64,000 bases of DNA, from the NCBI RefSeq assembly GCF_027580225.2, contig NC_073359.2, positions 10,979,001-11,043,000 on the forward strand. The letters are read 5' to 3'. The stretch comes from Misgurnus anguillicaudatus (taxonomy: Eukaryota; Chordata; Actinopteri; Cypriniformes; Cobitidae). Below are positions 12,324 to 23,595 of the stretch, piece after piece (within the stretch, counting starts at the first letter, position 1; each line of letters begins with the position of its first letter). Both the position numbers and the translations under genes were made by a program. A model generated the notes under the pieces. It saw only the letters and a program-made list of their open reading frames with translations. It made no database searches and was not told the DNA's origin.

Positions 12324-13643
12324 TAGAGCCCTGCACGGGTCAAAAATCTAGGCCCTGACCCGGCCCTGGCCCGAGACGCTTAGGCCCTAGCCCGGCCCTT
12401 GTCCGACAGCTTATCAGAATTCTCAGCCCGAGTCTGACCCGAGTCCGAACTTTTTAATTTTCCCCATTAGGAATCTGCGTCCGCAGATATAGTCACTGCA
12501 TCGCGTATGTTTGTGAGTAGATGTCTGTGCTGTCTGCTGTGAGGTTTTTATGAGAGAAGCACAAACTTTTTAATAGCCTATTTAAGAACTTGAATTTGAA
12601 ATAAAACTTTCTGCGGAGAAGTTAATGAGATCTCTATCGTCTCTCTTGCTACATGACGCGACAATTATTTATTATTTCAAATGTATAATATATATGTATA
12701 ATATAGTTATAAAATATTTTATTGTTTAGTAATATTCACAGCGCACATAGTCTCGGATCATTTTAAAACATTTTAAATCATTCTGCAAAATTCTGCATAG
12801 ATTTTGCAAAAGACATCCAAAGAAATAGCAAAAAATAACTGCTTACACAGCTTGTACAGCTGTACTATTGCAGCAATTAAAGCAGTTCAGTTTTGTTTTA
12901 AATGGCAAAATAGTTATATTTCTTTTTTATTTACATTTTAGAGCAGTTTTTGTTTGTTAAAGTTTTTTATGATAACCAAGTGGTTAGCGGCCGACAGCAA
13001 GTTGACGACATATTTTATGAATTGATCCTCTCAAATCAACACTTCACTTGCCTATAATAACAATATAAAATACTACATATTTTCAGCATATCACAATGTT
13101 AGTTTAAACGTTTATTATCAACACACACTATTTTTAAAAAGCGAAGGCAGGTTGCTCTGCTGCTCGCAGTTGCAACGGGTGCAGAAATAAAAAAGAAAAA
13201 GGGCTATACAAAACGAAACGAAATAAACATGAAACAGAATGCATGCTACCTTATCTTTAATAGATTATGTCTTGGATGCTGTCTGCATAGATTATGTACA
13301 GTATCCAAGGTTTAATCTAGTACTCCATTTATAATTTTTCCTGGTGCACTGAAGGTCCTGCTGTTTAGATACGCTGTTAAAACAGCTGCATTGTAAATGT
13401 GTGGCTGTGCGTAGCGGACTCATGCGGTAGGTTAAACGTCTTCCAATGTTTGTTTTGCAATCATAAATGTCTGTCAAAAGATTCTTTTAATTAAATTGAA
13501 AACTATAAAAAGATGGAGAAGCCTAAATAAGCCCGAGGTCCGGCCCGCGTATCTGCTGTGACGTTAAAATTGGCCCGAAACCCGACCCGAAGGGCGTAAA
13601 CAGGTCGGGCCCCGTCGGGCTCGGGCTGAAATGCAGGGCTCTA
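12324..13643. mobile_element. hAT-like non-autonomous element with GCCCGACCC-rich ends
   Basis: Bounded by TAGAGCCCTGCACGGGTC and its inverse GTCGGGCTCGGGCTG...TGCAGGGCTCTA. The terminal pattern AGAGCCCTGCA is close to hAT ends such as hobo. The first and last 150 bp carry repeated GGCCC/GCCCGA motifs; the middle 1 kb is AT-rich and without a long ORF. No clean 8-bp duplication could be read, so hAT assignment is tentative. Confidence 0.55.
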
Positions 13644-13649
13644 GTAATT

Positions 13650-13958
13650 TGGTGTCTATTTGACCAAGAAAAGGGGTGTTTGTAGTCTCACCCCTTAACA
13701 AAAATATTGGACTTCCTTCTTTCATTGATGCAAAATGATGATTTTTACATCATTGAAAGAAGGAAGTGCAACACTGAAATCTGTGTTTCTCCTGTCTCAG
13801 CGGAAACTGAGGAAATGATGCACGACCATTCAAAAACATGACTGGGGTTCTAACAATACAAAGCTTAATGCAAATGGGCGAAGTAAAGGGACAGCTATGG
13901 ACCATTTTTTGATTGTGTACCCACTGTGCCGCCTCTCATTATTGCAGTGCCTCATTTT
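13650..13958. other. Short inverted repeat in otherwise plain DNA
   Basis: An inverted repeat ACTTCCTTCTTTCATTGATG / CATCATTGAAAGAAGGAAGT occupies about 13711-13769. No other feature. Confidence 0.4.
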
Positions 13959-14340
13959 TCAATTCAATTCAATTTTATTTATATAGCGCTTTTCACAATA
14001 CTTAATTGTTTCAAAGCAGCTTTACATTAATAGAAGCAGTAAAAGCACAGAAAAACAACAGATAGCACAACATAATACACGATAGCATAAGCAGTCAAAT
14101 TTGCTGCGGCTATGACTCAACATAATAAGCGAGCGTATTACTAATGTAACGTCTAGAAGAAGAAGCTAAGTTAAGCCCAAGCAGGCTGCCTCCCCGGGGT
14201 AAAAAAACCCCTAGGAGAAAAAAAACCCCGGGCTGTTTAGCCGAGGAAATAAAAAAAGTCCTAGGAGGGAAAAACCCTTGGGAGATATATATGTATATAC
14301 ACACACATATAAACGGATAAGGTGATTAAGCGGAGATTAA
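13959..14340 (-). repeat. Dispersed repeat with LINE-tail-like TTTATTTATATAGCGC
   Basis: AATTCAATTCAA followed by TTTTATTTATATAGCGCTTT is the inverse of a tail like that of the LINE at 56052-59621 (AGGCGCTATATAAAAATAAA), so this may be the 3' end of a reverse-oriented retroelement. The adjoining AAAAAACCCCTAGGAG and CTTGGGAGATATATATG blocks are a dispersed cyprinid repeat from memory. Boundaries are soft. Confidence 0.5.
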
Positions 14341-14444
14341 GCGGGTCCTGCCGGCGATCGTTGGTCAGGCATCAGCTGGGCATCATGTCATGGGATTGAG
14401 TAAGTGTACTCAATAATGTCAACACTAAAAATGACTCCTCAAAT

Positions 14445-14575
14445 AGTCAACATTTGAAGTGGATAAAAAAGTACATCATCCAGGTTGTCCTAAGACAATA
14501 ACTGGTACTGTATTTTAAGAAAACTTTTTTCCACTTTAAATGTTGACTCGTGTAGTTGAGTAAATTGAGGCATAT
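14445..14575. repeat. Small foldback repeat
   Basis: GTCAACATTTGAAGTGGA and the inverse TCCACTTTAAATGTTGAC enclose about 85 bp. Probably a decayed MITE. The rest of 14340-15170 shows no feature. Confidence 0.45.
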
Positions 14576-15173
14576 AGGACAACCTATGTATGTTTTACTA
14601 TCAAAACATTGCTCTGCTTGTTTGATCGATCCAACCAACCAGCCTGACATGACAACACAGTCTTAACCAATCGTGTTAGTGTAGGGAGGGTCTCCCTGTT
14701 TGTTCAACCGACACAAGACAGAGGAAGTCAATATGTACAATATGTTATTGTTTACTTAAAAGGATTGTAACTTCTGTAACTTACTCAAAAACTGTGAACA
14801 AATTGTTGCTTTACTTGGGTCTCAAATTACTGCGTAATATCTTCTATAATTTGCTGCAATCCTATTTATTACCATCCGGAGTGAAATGAAAGAAAAACTG
14901 ACAGTAATTACGGCAGTGGAGCAGACTGAGATGCTGAAGTAGGGAATGAAAATACTATTGTCAGACAGATCCAAAAATATAAACAACCGCAGACACTTTC
15001 AGACGTAAACTCTGACATCAACACACAATTCTCTTAGGTGAAAATGTGAAAATTTGCACCTTCTTGTGCAAATTAAATGTGAAGTCTGTGATGCTCAGTA
15101 CTGGCTCATTAAATGGCTCCCACATTTTTTTCAATACGGGTATTGGCACCGAGGTTGATGACAATGTCAAAAT

Positions 15174-15330
15174 TTAAAGGGCACCTATTATGCAAAATCC
15201 ACATTTGGATATAATGTGTGTTGCCAGTGTGTGAACACAACCACCCTACGACGAAAAAAATCCACCTGCTTCTTGTTTTTAATCCACATTAAACAAAAGC
15301 AGCCTCATTAGACATGCCGTATAAATTTTC
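15174..15330 (+). repeat. MITE family E, truncated copy
   Basis: AAAGGGCACCTATTATGCAA, AAATCCACCTGCTTCTT and TAGACATGCCGT match the left half of 21461-21945. The right half is missing. Confidence 0.6.
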
Positions 15331-15344
15331 ACTACATTAAATTT

Positions 15345-15480
15345 AAGCAATTTTTACATTTTCATGCTTGACATTTTTAAAACCAAGTTTTCGTGAGAAT
15401 CACCCAGATATTTCCTAATTAAACTAAGGCCTAGTCCTGTCTTAAGCTAATCCCTGTCCGGGAAACTGCCCCTAAATGTA
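15345..15480. repeat. Fragments of family F and another fish repeat
   Basis: GCAATTTTTACATTTTCATG and TTTTCGTGAGAATCACCC match the right end of 16821-17733. The next block, CTAAGGCCTAGTCCTGTC with GGGAAACTGCCCC, is a short dispersed fragment of different origin. Confidence 0.55.
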
Positions 15481-15605
15481 TTTGTATAAATACAGTATAC
15501 AACTTTTATACCTTCATGTACCTTTTTTTCTGAGAGTGCATGGTTATACCACAGGAGGACAATGATGACACTTTACATAAAATTGCTTATAAATGTAAAA
15601 TATAT

Positions 15606-15967
15606 TTAAAGGTGCAGTGTGTAAATTTTAGCGGCATCTACTGGTGAGGTTGCGAATTGCAATCAATGTCTCAGTCCACTGCTTACCCCTCGCTTTTAGA
15701 GAAGCTACAGTAGCCGCCACCGGACAATCATTTCATCGTTGGAGACAACTTAGTAAAAAAGTTTGTCCGTTAAGGGCTTCTGTAGAAACATGGTGGCACA
15801 GAATGGCGACTTCCACGTAAGTGGACCCTCGTGTATGTAGATAAAACGTCTCAACACATAACAGTTCATTATGAAAGGTCTTTATACACCCCTGATAATA
15901 TAGTTTTGTATATTATTTTGCATTTCTGTCAAGAGATCCTTCTAAAAATTACACACTGCACCTTTAA
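15606..15967 (+). repeat. MITE family G (AAAGGTGCAGTGTGTAA), copy 1
   Basis: TTAAAGGTGCAGTGTGTAA at the left and TTACACACTGCACCTTTAA at the right form a perfect 19-bp terminal inverted repeat. The interior includes CATCTACTGGTGAGGTTGC and GATAAAACGTCTCA. A reverse-oriented copy is at 27957-28327. The 70-codon open frame at 15831-16043 is incidental. Confidence 0.8.
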
Positions 15968-16735
15968 CTTGATAATTTTGATTTATTCACAAAATTTATG
16001 TTTAATGCTTAAAAAAACACGAAAATTCGTGTTTTTTGCATGACCTGCCCATTACCGTACTACCATATCCCAATTTTAAACACAGATAACGGCTATTTTA
16101 AGAGCCATTGTGACACCCAACTCCACAACTTGATTTAAAACGGGCTTATCTGTTTCAAGTGGTGTTCCCGGTTCTGTGCTGATGGTTAGTGTTGGGTTAA
16201 GGGGAGATGGGAAAGGCCGATCATGTTTCTCTCTGCGCTCTCCCGGGAGGAGTTCACTTTCTGCTGTCTAATGCTGCGGTAGACTCGGATATCTCACAGA
16301 ACCGGCTGTGGACAGACTTGAATGGGTCGGCCATTACATTAACTCAAGACCACAGAAACCTATGGGAACGTTGTGATTCCACTTCAGAAAAGCACTAATA
16401 GGCTTTTATTGCCACCCACTCTAATGCTGCCTAAAAGCTACGGCATGATGCATCGCTTAAGATACTCTCAAGTAGTCATTTACATTAAGATACATACTGT
16501 AGATATCATTCAAGGCACACTTTTGACATTCAATTGCATTATATTTGGTATTCAGAGTTTTTAGTTCATAATAATTAGTCACATGTTGTCAAAGATGACA
16601 ACATTTTATTTGACGTAGATTTATTTCTAAGATCCTAAGAAGTTACATTTAGTTAGTCAGTAGTACAAAAGCTCATAAGTTTGATTCCAAAGGAACACAC
16701 AGACGGATAAAAACGTGTACCCGAAATGCTTGAAT
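15968..16735. other. No recognised feature; GC-richer island at 16200-16400
   Basis: A GC-richer stretch at 16200-16400 holds a 63-codon open frame beginning MGKADHVSLCALPGG with no recognisable domain and no convincing splice pair. It could be conserved non-coding DNA or a gene relic. Confidence 0.3.
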
Positions 16736-16737
16736 GC

Positions 16738-16800
16738 ATGTATGTCGCTTTGGATAAAAGTGGCTGCTGAAAAAAGACATAAATGTAATGTAATTAAGTC
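16738..16800. repeat. Fragment of CTTTGGATAAAA fish repeat
   Basis: TGTCGCTTTGGATAAAAGTG followed by GCTGCTGAA and AAATGTAATGTAAT matches a very common dispersed teleost sequence. Confidence 0.5.
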
Positions 16801-16819
16801 TAATTTCCTTAACCTATAT

Positions 16820-17733
16820 GGGTGATTCTCACGAAACCATTGAAACACGACGGCACTAATGATTTTAGCTTTAAAATGTGTAATATAGTAACATTAAAAC
16901 GCATCAGAATTAACACAATACTGTGTTCTACCTTGCACAATGTGTGATTTCAACATAAGAATTTATAATTGGAAATTTTATCTCATTCTCTGCTGAAATT
17001 CTCATTACCGCAATGTGTCCGGCTGTGTTTGAACATGCGTTATGTTGTAATTTAATCAAATTAACACAAAAATATTAAGAAAAAAAATAAATGGATGTTT
17101 TGCTAGACTACTTTAGATGACAGAAAAAATATTTACTGAATATTCATGTATAATAATAATGAAGAAAAATTTGGAAAATTATGTGTCCATGCCTGATGTT
17201 CTCATCCTCCGCAACACTTTTTGAGAACAGTTTAAGCACACATACAGAATTTTAATAAAGTTTGATTTTGAGTGACCAAGCACATGAACCAGTTACTTCA
17301 AGATGGCTACCAGGTAAGATAATTTTTTACAGTTAATTTTAAATATTGTCTTGTCAGAATGCTTACACGACATTTTGATTATCATTACCGCAACAGATGC
17401 TTATTAAATGTTAATTTAATTAATAGAAGCATAATACTTTGATTTTAAATGCATGTGCAGAATCTCCAAATTATGTTCTTTCAGGTTTGTCATGTCATTT
17501 TGAAAATATGTCAGTGTTGATGTTTTCTGACTGTTGCGGTAATGAGATTTTTTAAGACTAATTTTTTAAATTATGTTACAAAATTAAATGATAAGTAAAA
17601 GTTTTTAAATTAATGTTCCCATTTACTCCAGACTTTGTTTTTCAATGTCTGGTGGGAAAAAAAGTAAATGTAAGCAATTTTTACATTTTCATGCTTGGCA
17701 TTTTTAAAACAAAGTTTTCGTGAGAATCACCCA
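16820..17733. repeat. Element family F with TGGGTGATTCTCACGAAA termini
   Basis: TGGGTGATTCTCACGAAA and its inverse TTTCGTGAGAATCACCCA are perfect 18-bp terminal inverted repeats about 914 bp apart. The centre contains repeated ATTACCGCAA motifs and no long ORF. Flanking TATA-like bases on both sides could be a target duplication but are ambiguous. Confidence 0.7.
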
Positions 17734-18044
17734 TATAACCTAAACACGAACCAAACATATTAATGTGTAAATCATTTTCTGTTTAGGTTATGATTGAAGC
17801 CCTCTTGAACAAACTGCAAGCATCTATAATGACTAAAGGCTTTAAGAAGCATATAGTGTGTCGTCTTTGTTTAAGCTGATATTATGCAGACAAATTAAAA
17901 AGCGAATATGTGAAATGCAACATTTGGCGGGATTTAACAAGCATTCACGTGTTTGTATTGTTGCAAGTCCACGGTTCAAACAACCACGACTACATGACAT
18001 TAGGGGACAATGGTATAGGGACTTGTGTATGTCGGTGTACTCAC

Positions 18045-18139
18045 TGCTGTGCTGGCTGCCGCTTGTTTAGACTCCTCCGTCAGGAAAGCTAGCATCTGTT
18101 CTACCTTCTGCTTTTCTTCTGCGCTGATGTAGTCTGTGT
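18045..18139 (-). CDS. Isolated exon candidate (95 nt), gene unrecognised
   Basis: On the minus strand a T/G-rich tract ends in GTTTGAACAG, followed by a 95-nt open segment and the strong donor GTGAGT at 18044-18039. The exon reads two bases of a split codon and then 31 residues: TDYISAEEKQKVEQMLAFL followed by TEESKQAAASTA. It is charged, helix-forming and Ala-rich at the end, unlike translations of the surrounding repeats. An alternative acceptor lies 6 nt downstream. I do not recognise the protein. It looks like one internal exon of a minus-strand gene with large introns; no partner exon was identified. Confidence is limited because a single short exon can occur by chance. Confidence 0.5.
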
Positions 18140-18688
18140 CTGTTCAAACAAACACACACAAATGTCAGACTGGAGTACTAACAGATTATAATTTGTGGAA
18201 CTGTTCACAATAAGCCCTCAAAAAGATGCACCTGCAAGTATTACAAAAACCGCAGGCCTAACAAATTGTTTAGTCTTGTGGATTTGAAACCGGTCCCAGT
18301 ATGGCTCTCTGCGGGACCCCTCATCCAATAAAACCTCTGCCTTATCCAAATGTGCTTGCAGACATTTTAATGTGCAGTCGTGACACATTAGTGTTGCTGT
18401 AAGATTATTGTAATAGCAAGCAGTTAAAGTACAGAAACAAATAAATGCATGTAATTGTGTGCCAATACCAGCATGCCAACCTTACACGGCTACTCATTAG
18501 TCCTTCATACCATTTTGAATTATTCATCATTAATAAAGTGAAATTATGCACTTCACTCGGCTATGCGAGTTCGGGGGAAACCGTAATTATGACTGCCATT
18601 CTAATTCTTGTTCAAAAGCTTTGACTGGCAAGATCAAGTAGGATCAGTGCCAAAAAAAGGCTTTCATAATTGCATTTACGTCATTATT

Positions 18689-19093
18689 TCAAACATCCGT
18701 CATTAGGCCTTTGGGTCCAATTTGGGGAATGTGTGGATAGCACAACACACTCCCAATGCCCCCCTTCACAAACACATCATGGATGCGTTGGGAGACCGGG
18801 ATCGGTGTGATAATTTTAGTGTCTGGATCAGAGCACCAAAGGTCTGCGAGGCACATTATTCCTACAGCTTCTGCTTTCCCCACAGCAATTTCATGCTTGT
18901 CTAGTTTGCAAGCGATGAAATTGGTCTTGACATTGCCAATCACTGCTGTTCTATCTAATGATTTGGACTGATGAACAGCAATGACAGTCAACGTTCTGAT
19001 TACAGGAGAAAACACAAAGTGGAGAGAGACTCCGCTATGGCCTTCCAAATGTTCCCAAAGACACAAATTTGAAGTTAAACTGCTCCTTATCAA
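18689..19093 (-). pseudogene. Unrecognised 134-codon ORF, possibly a gene relic
   Basis: An uninterrupted minus-strand frame without ATG at its upstream end (it begins just after a TGA at 19096-19094). Its translation includes NVKTNFIACKLDKHEIAVGK, AVGIMCLADLWCSDPDTK and VLCYPHIPQIGPKG, with normal protein-like composition in an AT-rich neighbourhood. In another frame, sequence immediately upstream reads RYLIDKEQFNFKFVSLGTFG and could join by a one-base shift near 19035-19045. No splice donor is obvious at the 3' side; the ORF ends in a stop. It may be a retroposed gene fragment or part of an unidentified mobile element. I do not recognise the family. Confidence 0.4.
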
Positions 19094-19154
19094 TCAGGTA
19101 TCGCGAGTTGAAGAATTTTAGTAACAAGCTCTTAAGTCGGTATCCATGGATTCA

Positions 19155-19445
19155 GAAACAGTAAAAACTCAATGTTTTGATCGTCGCTCTGAATCTAATC
19201 TCTAACAAAAGTCCTTTACAAAAATGCAATTATCGCAGCTTTTTGCTCAAAATGTTATATTTTTGAAGAAACCTACCCATATTTGAAAAGCAGAGAGTCT
19301 GTTCTTTAATTTGATATCGTGTATGTTTTACATATTTAAAGAAGTACATTTTCTGGAAGGCATTAAACTTTTGTGTAAATCATAAAAAATGCTGGCGCTA
19401 GCTGGCAACTTTTGTAAAGAACACTGGCCGGGAAAGAGTTAAAGT
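19155..19445 (+). repeat. Dispersed repeat family D, copy 2
   Basis: Matches 4440-4760 in order: CTCTAACAAAAGTCCTTTAC, GCAGCTTTTTGCTCAAAAT, TTACATATTTAAAGAAG and ATGCTGGCGCTAGCTGGCAAC. Slightly shorter because of an internal deletion. Confidence 0.65.
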
Positions 19446-19666
19446 TTTTATCAACCTACATTTTTTTTACTTACATTTAAAATTTGAGGTGAAAAAAACT
19501 TTTTTAAAGTACTTCAATAAGTAATATATAAAAGAATTAAGCTTTTTCCACTTTTTCACTTAAAGTGATATATTTCAGGTGTTACCAATTGAAGTAATTT
19601 TTTTAAGTTAATCCAACTTTCAATTTTTACAGTGTAGGTTAAAAATGCCAAATTTAATAGTTTCAA

Positions 19667-20508
19667 TTAGAGATGCACCGATATATTGGCCAATAATCGG
19701 TATCAGTCGTTAAAAGCAATTTTTCTTACTATCGGATGATAGTTTAAAAACAGCGATAGTCATGGCCGATATATCCTCTCAATCAAAAGACAGTCCTTCC
19801 AGAAAAACGCAAGTTTTTTTTGTGATTGTTGCAGGCAAAAATCCTCGATTTTGCAGCACGTTTTCTAAAAAAATGCGATGGAAAATGCGGGATATTTATG
19901 CAATTTATGTGATGGAATTGCGGGAATTTGCGAAAATTGCCGAACTTGCAAAAACTGCGGAAACTTGCAAAAGCTGCAATGATGTTCACGTCACATAATC
20001 ACGTAACCTTCCCATGGCAATAAAGGACACGGCTGCGCTTTTGGGAAGTAAATGCAACATTTTTCAACTTTCTGCTAATATATGTGTGACTTTTTGCTAC
20101 GAAAATGCGGAGATTATGAAATCATGCAAGCCCCGCATATTTTGTGCGCGGAAATATGTAAATAATGCGCCGAAAGTGCGTCGTATTTGGAAAAAATGCA
20201 GCCCCGCATAAATATGCGGACTTTGGCTGATTATGCAATATATTGCGCGATCACACAATCGCGTTTTTCTGGAGGGACTGAAAAGAGAACGCGAAAATGC
20301 AATGAATTTGAGCTCTGTGTATAGAAAATGTAAAGAAACATCACTAGTTTATTATCAATATTAATTGTCATGTAAATGAATAACATTCAGAAAATTTAAT
20401 CTTCAGAGTATTCATGCTAGTAAATAAAACCAACAAGCTATCGGCATATATCCCGAATAATCGGGCATCAGTATCCGTGAATTTTTTTTTTAATATCGGT
20501 GCATCTTT
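19667..20508. mobile_element. hAT-like element with 8-bp target duplication AGTTTCAA
   Basis: Exact 8-bp direct repeats AGTTTCAA flank it at 19659-19666 and 20509-20516. The termini carry AGATGCACCGATAT at the left and the inverse AATATCGGTGCATCTTT at the right, and further copies of TATCGG lie just inside. The 8-bp duplication and the short terminal repeats fit hAT. It carries no transposase, and its interior is interrupted by another element at 19791-20280. Confidence 0.8.
19791..20280. mobile_element. Nested DNA element with CAGTCCTTCCAGAAAAACGC ends
   Basis: The left end CAGTCCTTCCAGAAAAACGC and the right inverse GCGTTTTTCTGGAGGGACTG match over 19 of 20 bases. Direct repeats AAAAGA flank it at 19785-19790 and 20281-20286, a 6-bp target duplication. 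The interior is rich in ATGCGG/TGCGCG motifs. Short open frames on both strands reflect these motifs. The superfamily is not certain. Confidence 0.75.
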
Positions 20509-20516
20509 AGTTTCAA

Positions 20517-21460
20517 CCTGCAACGTTTTTTGGTAATAATAAATTAAAATAATTTATCGAGCAGGTATGAAAAATAATTTTGGGAAATTATCAACCTCTG
20601 AGAAAAAATGTGTTAATTCTGACATATTTTGAGTAGATGAATTAGAAAACAGCTGAAAGAGGGGCTGGTTGGCTTAAAGTTTTAAAAGTATTTCAAAATA
20701 AAGATTTATAATGATCTATTATTATATTTTCCTACAAGGGAGGGCGGTGTGATGATCATGATCCCTCGCAACTTTTCGACACAGGATGGTAGAACAATGA
20801 AAATGGTACCACTTGAAAGTTTATGAATTTGACTTCACTTTAAGATAAAGAAAATAACATACCTGTACGTATTAGTCTTTTATTGCAGAGTACATTTGTC
20901 TTGGCCAGATCTACGCGTTATTCAGTTACATTTGGTGGCTTGTGAAAGTTTCATTGTTTAACATTTCCAAGAAATGATATTTTTCATAAAAAATGCATTA
21001 ATGTTACATAAAAAACTATAAGTGAATTTGAAAAGATAAATGTATAATGATTGGCGTGGCACCGTTTTCATTGCTATATCACATTTTGCTGAAATGTTAT
21101 GGAGCATAATCACACAAAATTAATTATTTTGATGCAATTTTGACCTGAAGATGTATCTTGGAAACTGGAGACATTTAACACTAAGGACTTAATTTTTCTT
21201 TATTACTGATCCAAGTCTGGTCAAATTTAGCTCCTTTCATTTCCGAGGCTTTCTCCTTGTAGACCAGTGTAATCATGTTTTCTTATCTTACCGTGAATCA
21301 CAGTGGTAAACCTTGAATAATGATTATAACTTTGAGCTGTCTAGTCGCATCACACTGTTTTTCCTAATGTTTCCATGTGTATATAAGCACATGAAGTAAC
21401 CTGCAATTTTATGTTTCGAACAGAGATGGCGATACAAAGGCAAAAGTCACGGATTGCAGC
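20517..21460. other. No recognised feature
   Basis: AT-rich DNA with no recognised repeat boundary or exon. Confidence 0.35.
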
Positions 21461-21945
21461 TTTAAATGGCACATAATATGCAAAATCCACTTTTACAAGG
21501 TGTTTGAACATAAACCCTACAATGAAACAAATCCACCTTCTATTTCTTTTTTAATCCCCATTAAACCAGTCTCACTAGACATGCTGTTTTGATTCTCCTG
21601 TTAATGTGATGTCACACTGATAAAGCCCCGTCCACGGCCACTGACTGGTTAATTTTACACAAAAGCTTTTCTAAATGTGTTTGTTAGCACATTGTAGTGC
21701 GGCTAAAGATACTACTGTATTAACAGGAATCAGATCTATTTTTAACCAAAAGCGCTCACTGTCTGTTGGTAAACGAGCGAGGAGCTGTAGGTACAGACAT
21801 AAAAACAGCACTCTTTTGCCCCTGCCACAATTCTAACAAATGATCTGTGGGGTATTTTGAGCTGAACCTTCACAGACACATTCTAGGCACAGCTAAGACT
21901 TATATTACATCTAGTAAAAATGGTCATAATACCAGCCCTTTAAAG
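21461..21945 (+). repeat. MITE family E, copy 2
   Basis: Starts TTAAATGGCACATAATATGC and ends ATGGTCATAATACCAGCCC with TTTAA; the ends are approximately inverse. Internal blocks match 15174-15330. It abuts the family H fragment that follows directly. Confidence 0.6.
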
Positions 21946-22125
21946 GGACACTCCACTTTTTTTGAAAATATGTTCATTTTCCAGCTCCCCTAGAGTTAAA
22001 CATTTGATTTTTACCGTTTTGGAATCCATTCAGCCCATCTCTGGGTCTGGCGCTACCATTTTTAGCATATTTTAGCATAATCCATTGAATCTGATTAGAC
22101 CATTAGCATCCAGATTATTTCAGTG
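21946..22125 (+). repeat. Foldback family H, left arm only
   Basis: AAGGGACACTCCACTTTTTT, TTCCAGCTCCCCTAGAG and TTGGAATCCATTCAGC match the left arm of the complete copies at 28346 and 51571. The loop and right arm are absent. Confidence 0.7.
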
Positions 22126-22276
22126 AATTGATTCATTCAAATCAAGTTCAGATAAATAAAACAGTTGAAACAAAACCTCTATGCAGAATTTTACATTTAT
22201 AGTAGTGATTTTTTTGTATTTGAAGATTGTTAAATACAGTAAGGTTGCTTTTGCATAAACTACTCATAATTCACAT

Positions 22277-22996
22277 TTTTAAAGGAATAGTCTACTCATT
22301 TTCAATATTAAAATATGTTATTACCTTAACTAAGAATTGTTGATACATCCCTCTATCATCTGTGTGCGTGCACGTAAGCGCTAGCATCGATAGCATTTAG
22401 CTTAGCCCCATTCATTCAATGGTACCATTTAGAGATAAAGTTAGAAGTGACCAAACACATCAACGTTTTTCCTATTTAAGACGAGTAGTTATACGAGCAA
22501 GTTTGGTGGTACAAAATAAAACGTAGCGCTTTTCTAAGCGGATTTAAAAGAGGAGCTACATTTTATGGCGTAATAGCACTTTTGGGAGTACTTCGACTCG
22601 GCGCAGTAACACCCTCCCTCTCCCATTATGAGAGTGAGAAGGGGAGCGGACTTTTCAGGCGAGTCGAAGTACTCCCAAAAGTGCTATTACGCCATAAAAT
22701 ATAGTTCCTCTTTTAAATCCGCTTAGAAAAGCGCTACGTTTTATTTTGTACCACCAAACTTGCTCGTATAACTACTCGTCTTAAATAGGAAAAACGTTGA
22801 TGTGTTTGGTCACTTCTAACTTTATCTCTAAATGGTACCATTGAATGAATGGGGCTAAGCTAAATGCTATCGAAGTGTCGCAGCGCGCTCCAGCGCTTAC
22901 GTGCACGCACACAGATGATAGAGGGATGTATCAACAATTCTTAGTTAAGGTAATAATATATTTTAATATTGAAAATGAGTAGACTATTCCTTTAAA
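22277..22996. repeat. Near-perfect 720-bp palindrome (MITE family I)
   Basis: Two arms of about 320 bp run from TTTTAAAGGAATAGTCTACT to the exact inverse AGTAGACTATTCCTTTAAAA, around a spacer of about 60 bp (CTCCCATTATGAGAGTG region). By eye the arms differ mainly by a roughly 14-bp indel (near 22383 versus 22875-22890) and a few substitutions in AGGAGCTACATT/AATATAGTTCCT. No ORF. A foldback MITE, apparently very young or kept homogeneous by gene conversion. Confidence 0.85.
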
Positions 22997-23594
22997 AGTA
23001 CTATACACTAGATACAGTTCTCAGTTCTCTAATGTTTAACTGCATGAGTCTGCAATAATCCAGATTATTCTTAACTGGCAAGACTCAAGAATTGGTCATT
23101 TGTGGCAATCTTTCAGCAATGCCACCAGATATTACCCTTTTGAGACGTGTAGTTGAAGTTTTTTGTAGAGAATGCCTGCAACTTGTTGAGGGCCTGGTGG
23201 ACTCGGGGGGCTCTTAAAACTGAATGTCACCAATCAGGTACTCAACGATTTTACATAGAAGCTCATAAGCCGCATCTGTCGCAGGAGCACGAGCAGATGG
23301 GGTGTGCGTTACACCTGCGAATTTGAATACCCCAGTGTTATTTACATGGAATATTTATGAGGCACGTTCATACGAGGCAGCGTTAATGAAACGTTTGGCC
23401 TTTATTAATGGAGCAATGCTTCATTAATGGAGCAATGCTTCAGATTTTAAAGTTTAACATTAGCATGCACAAAAACACTCTAGATAAATTAAAAATAAAT
23501 TTTCAGGACATTTTATATTATACCTTTTTGTAACAACATGAAACACATAAGAAAATCACACACACCTACTACTATAAGTTTTGACTTGTGATAG
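22997..23594. other. No recognised feature; small tandem duplication
   Basis: A 19-bp unit ATTAATGGAGCAATGCTTC occurs twice in tandem near 23404-23441. Otherwise nothing recognised. Confidence 0.4.
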
Positions 23595-23595
23595 G

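Noticed and set aside
19762..20211. Open frames of 78, 68 and 65 codons
   Set aside because: They lie in the nested element at 19791-20280 and come from repeated GCGG/TGCAAA motifs.
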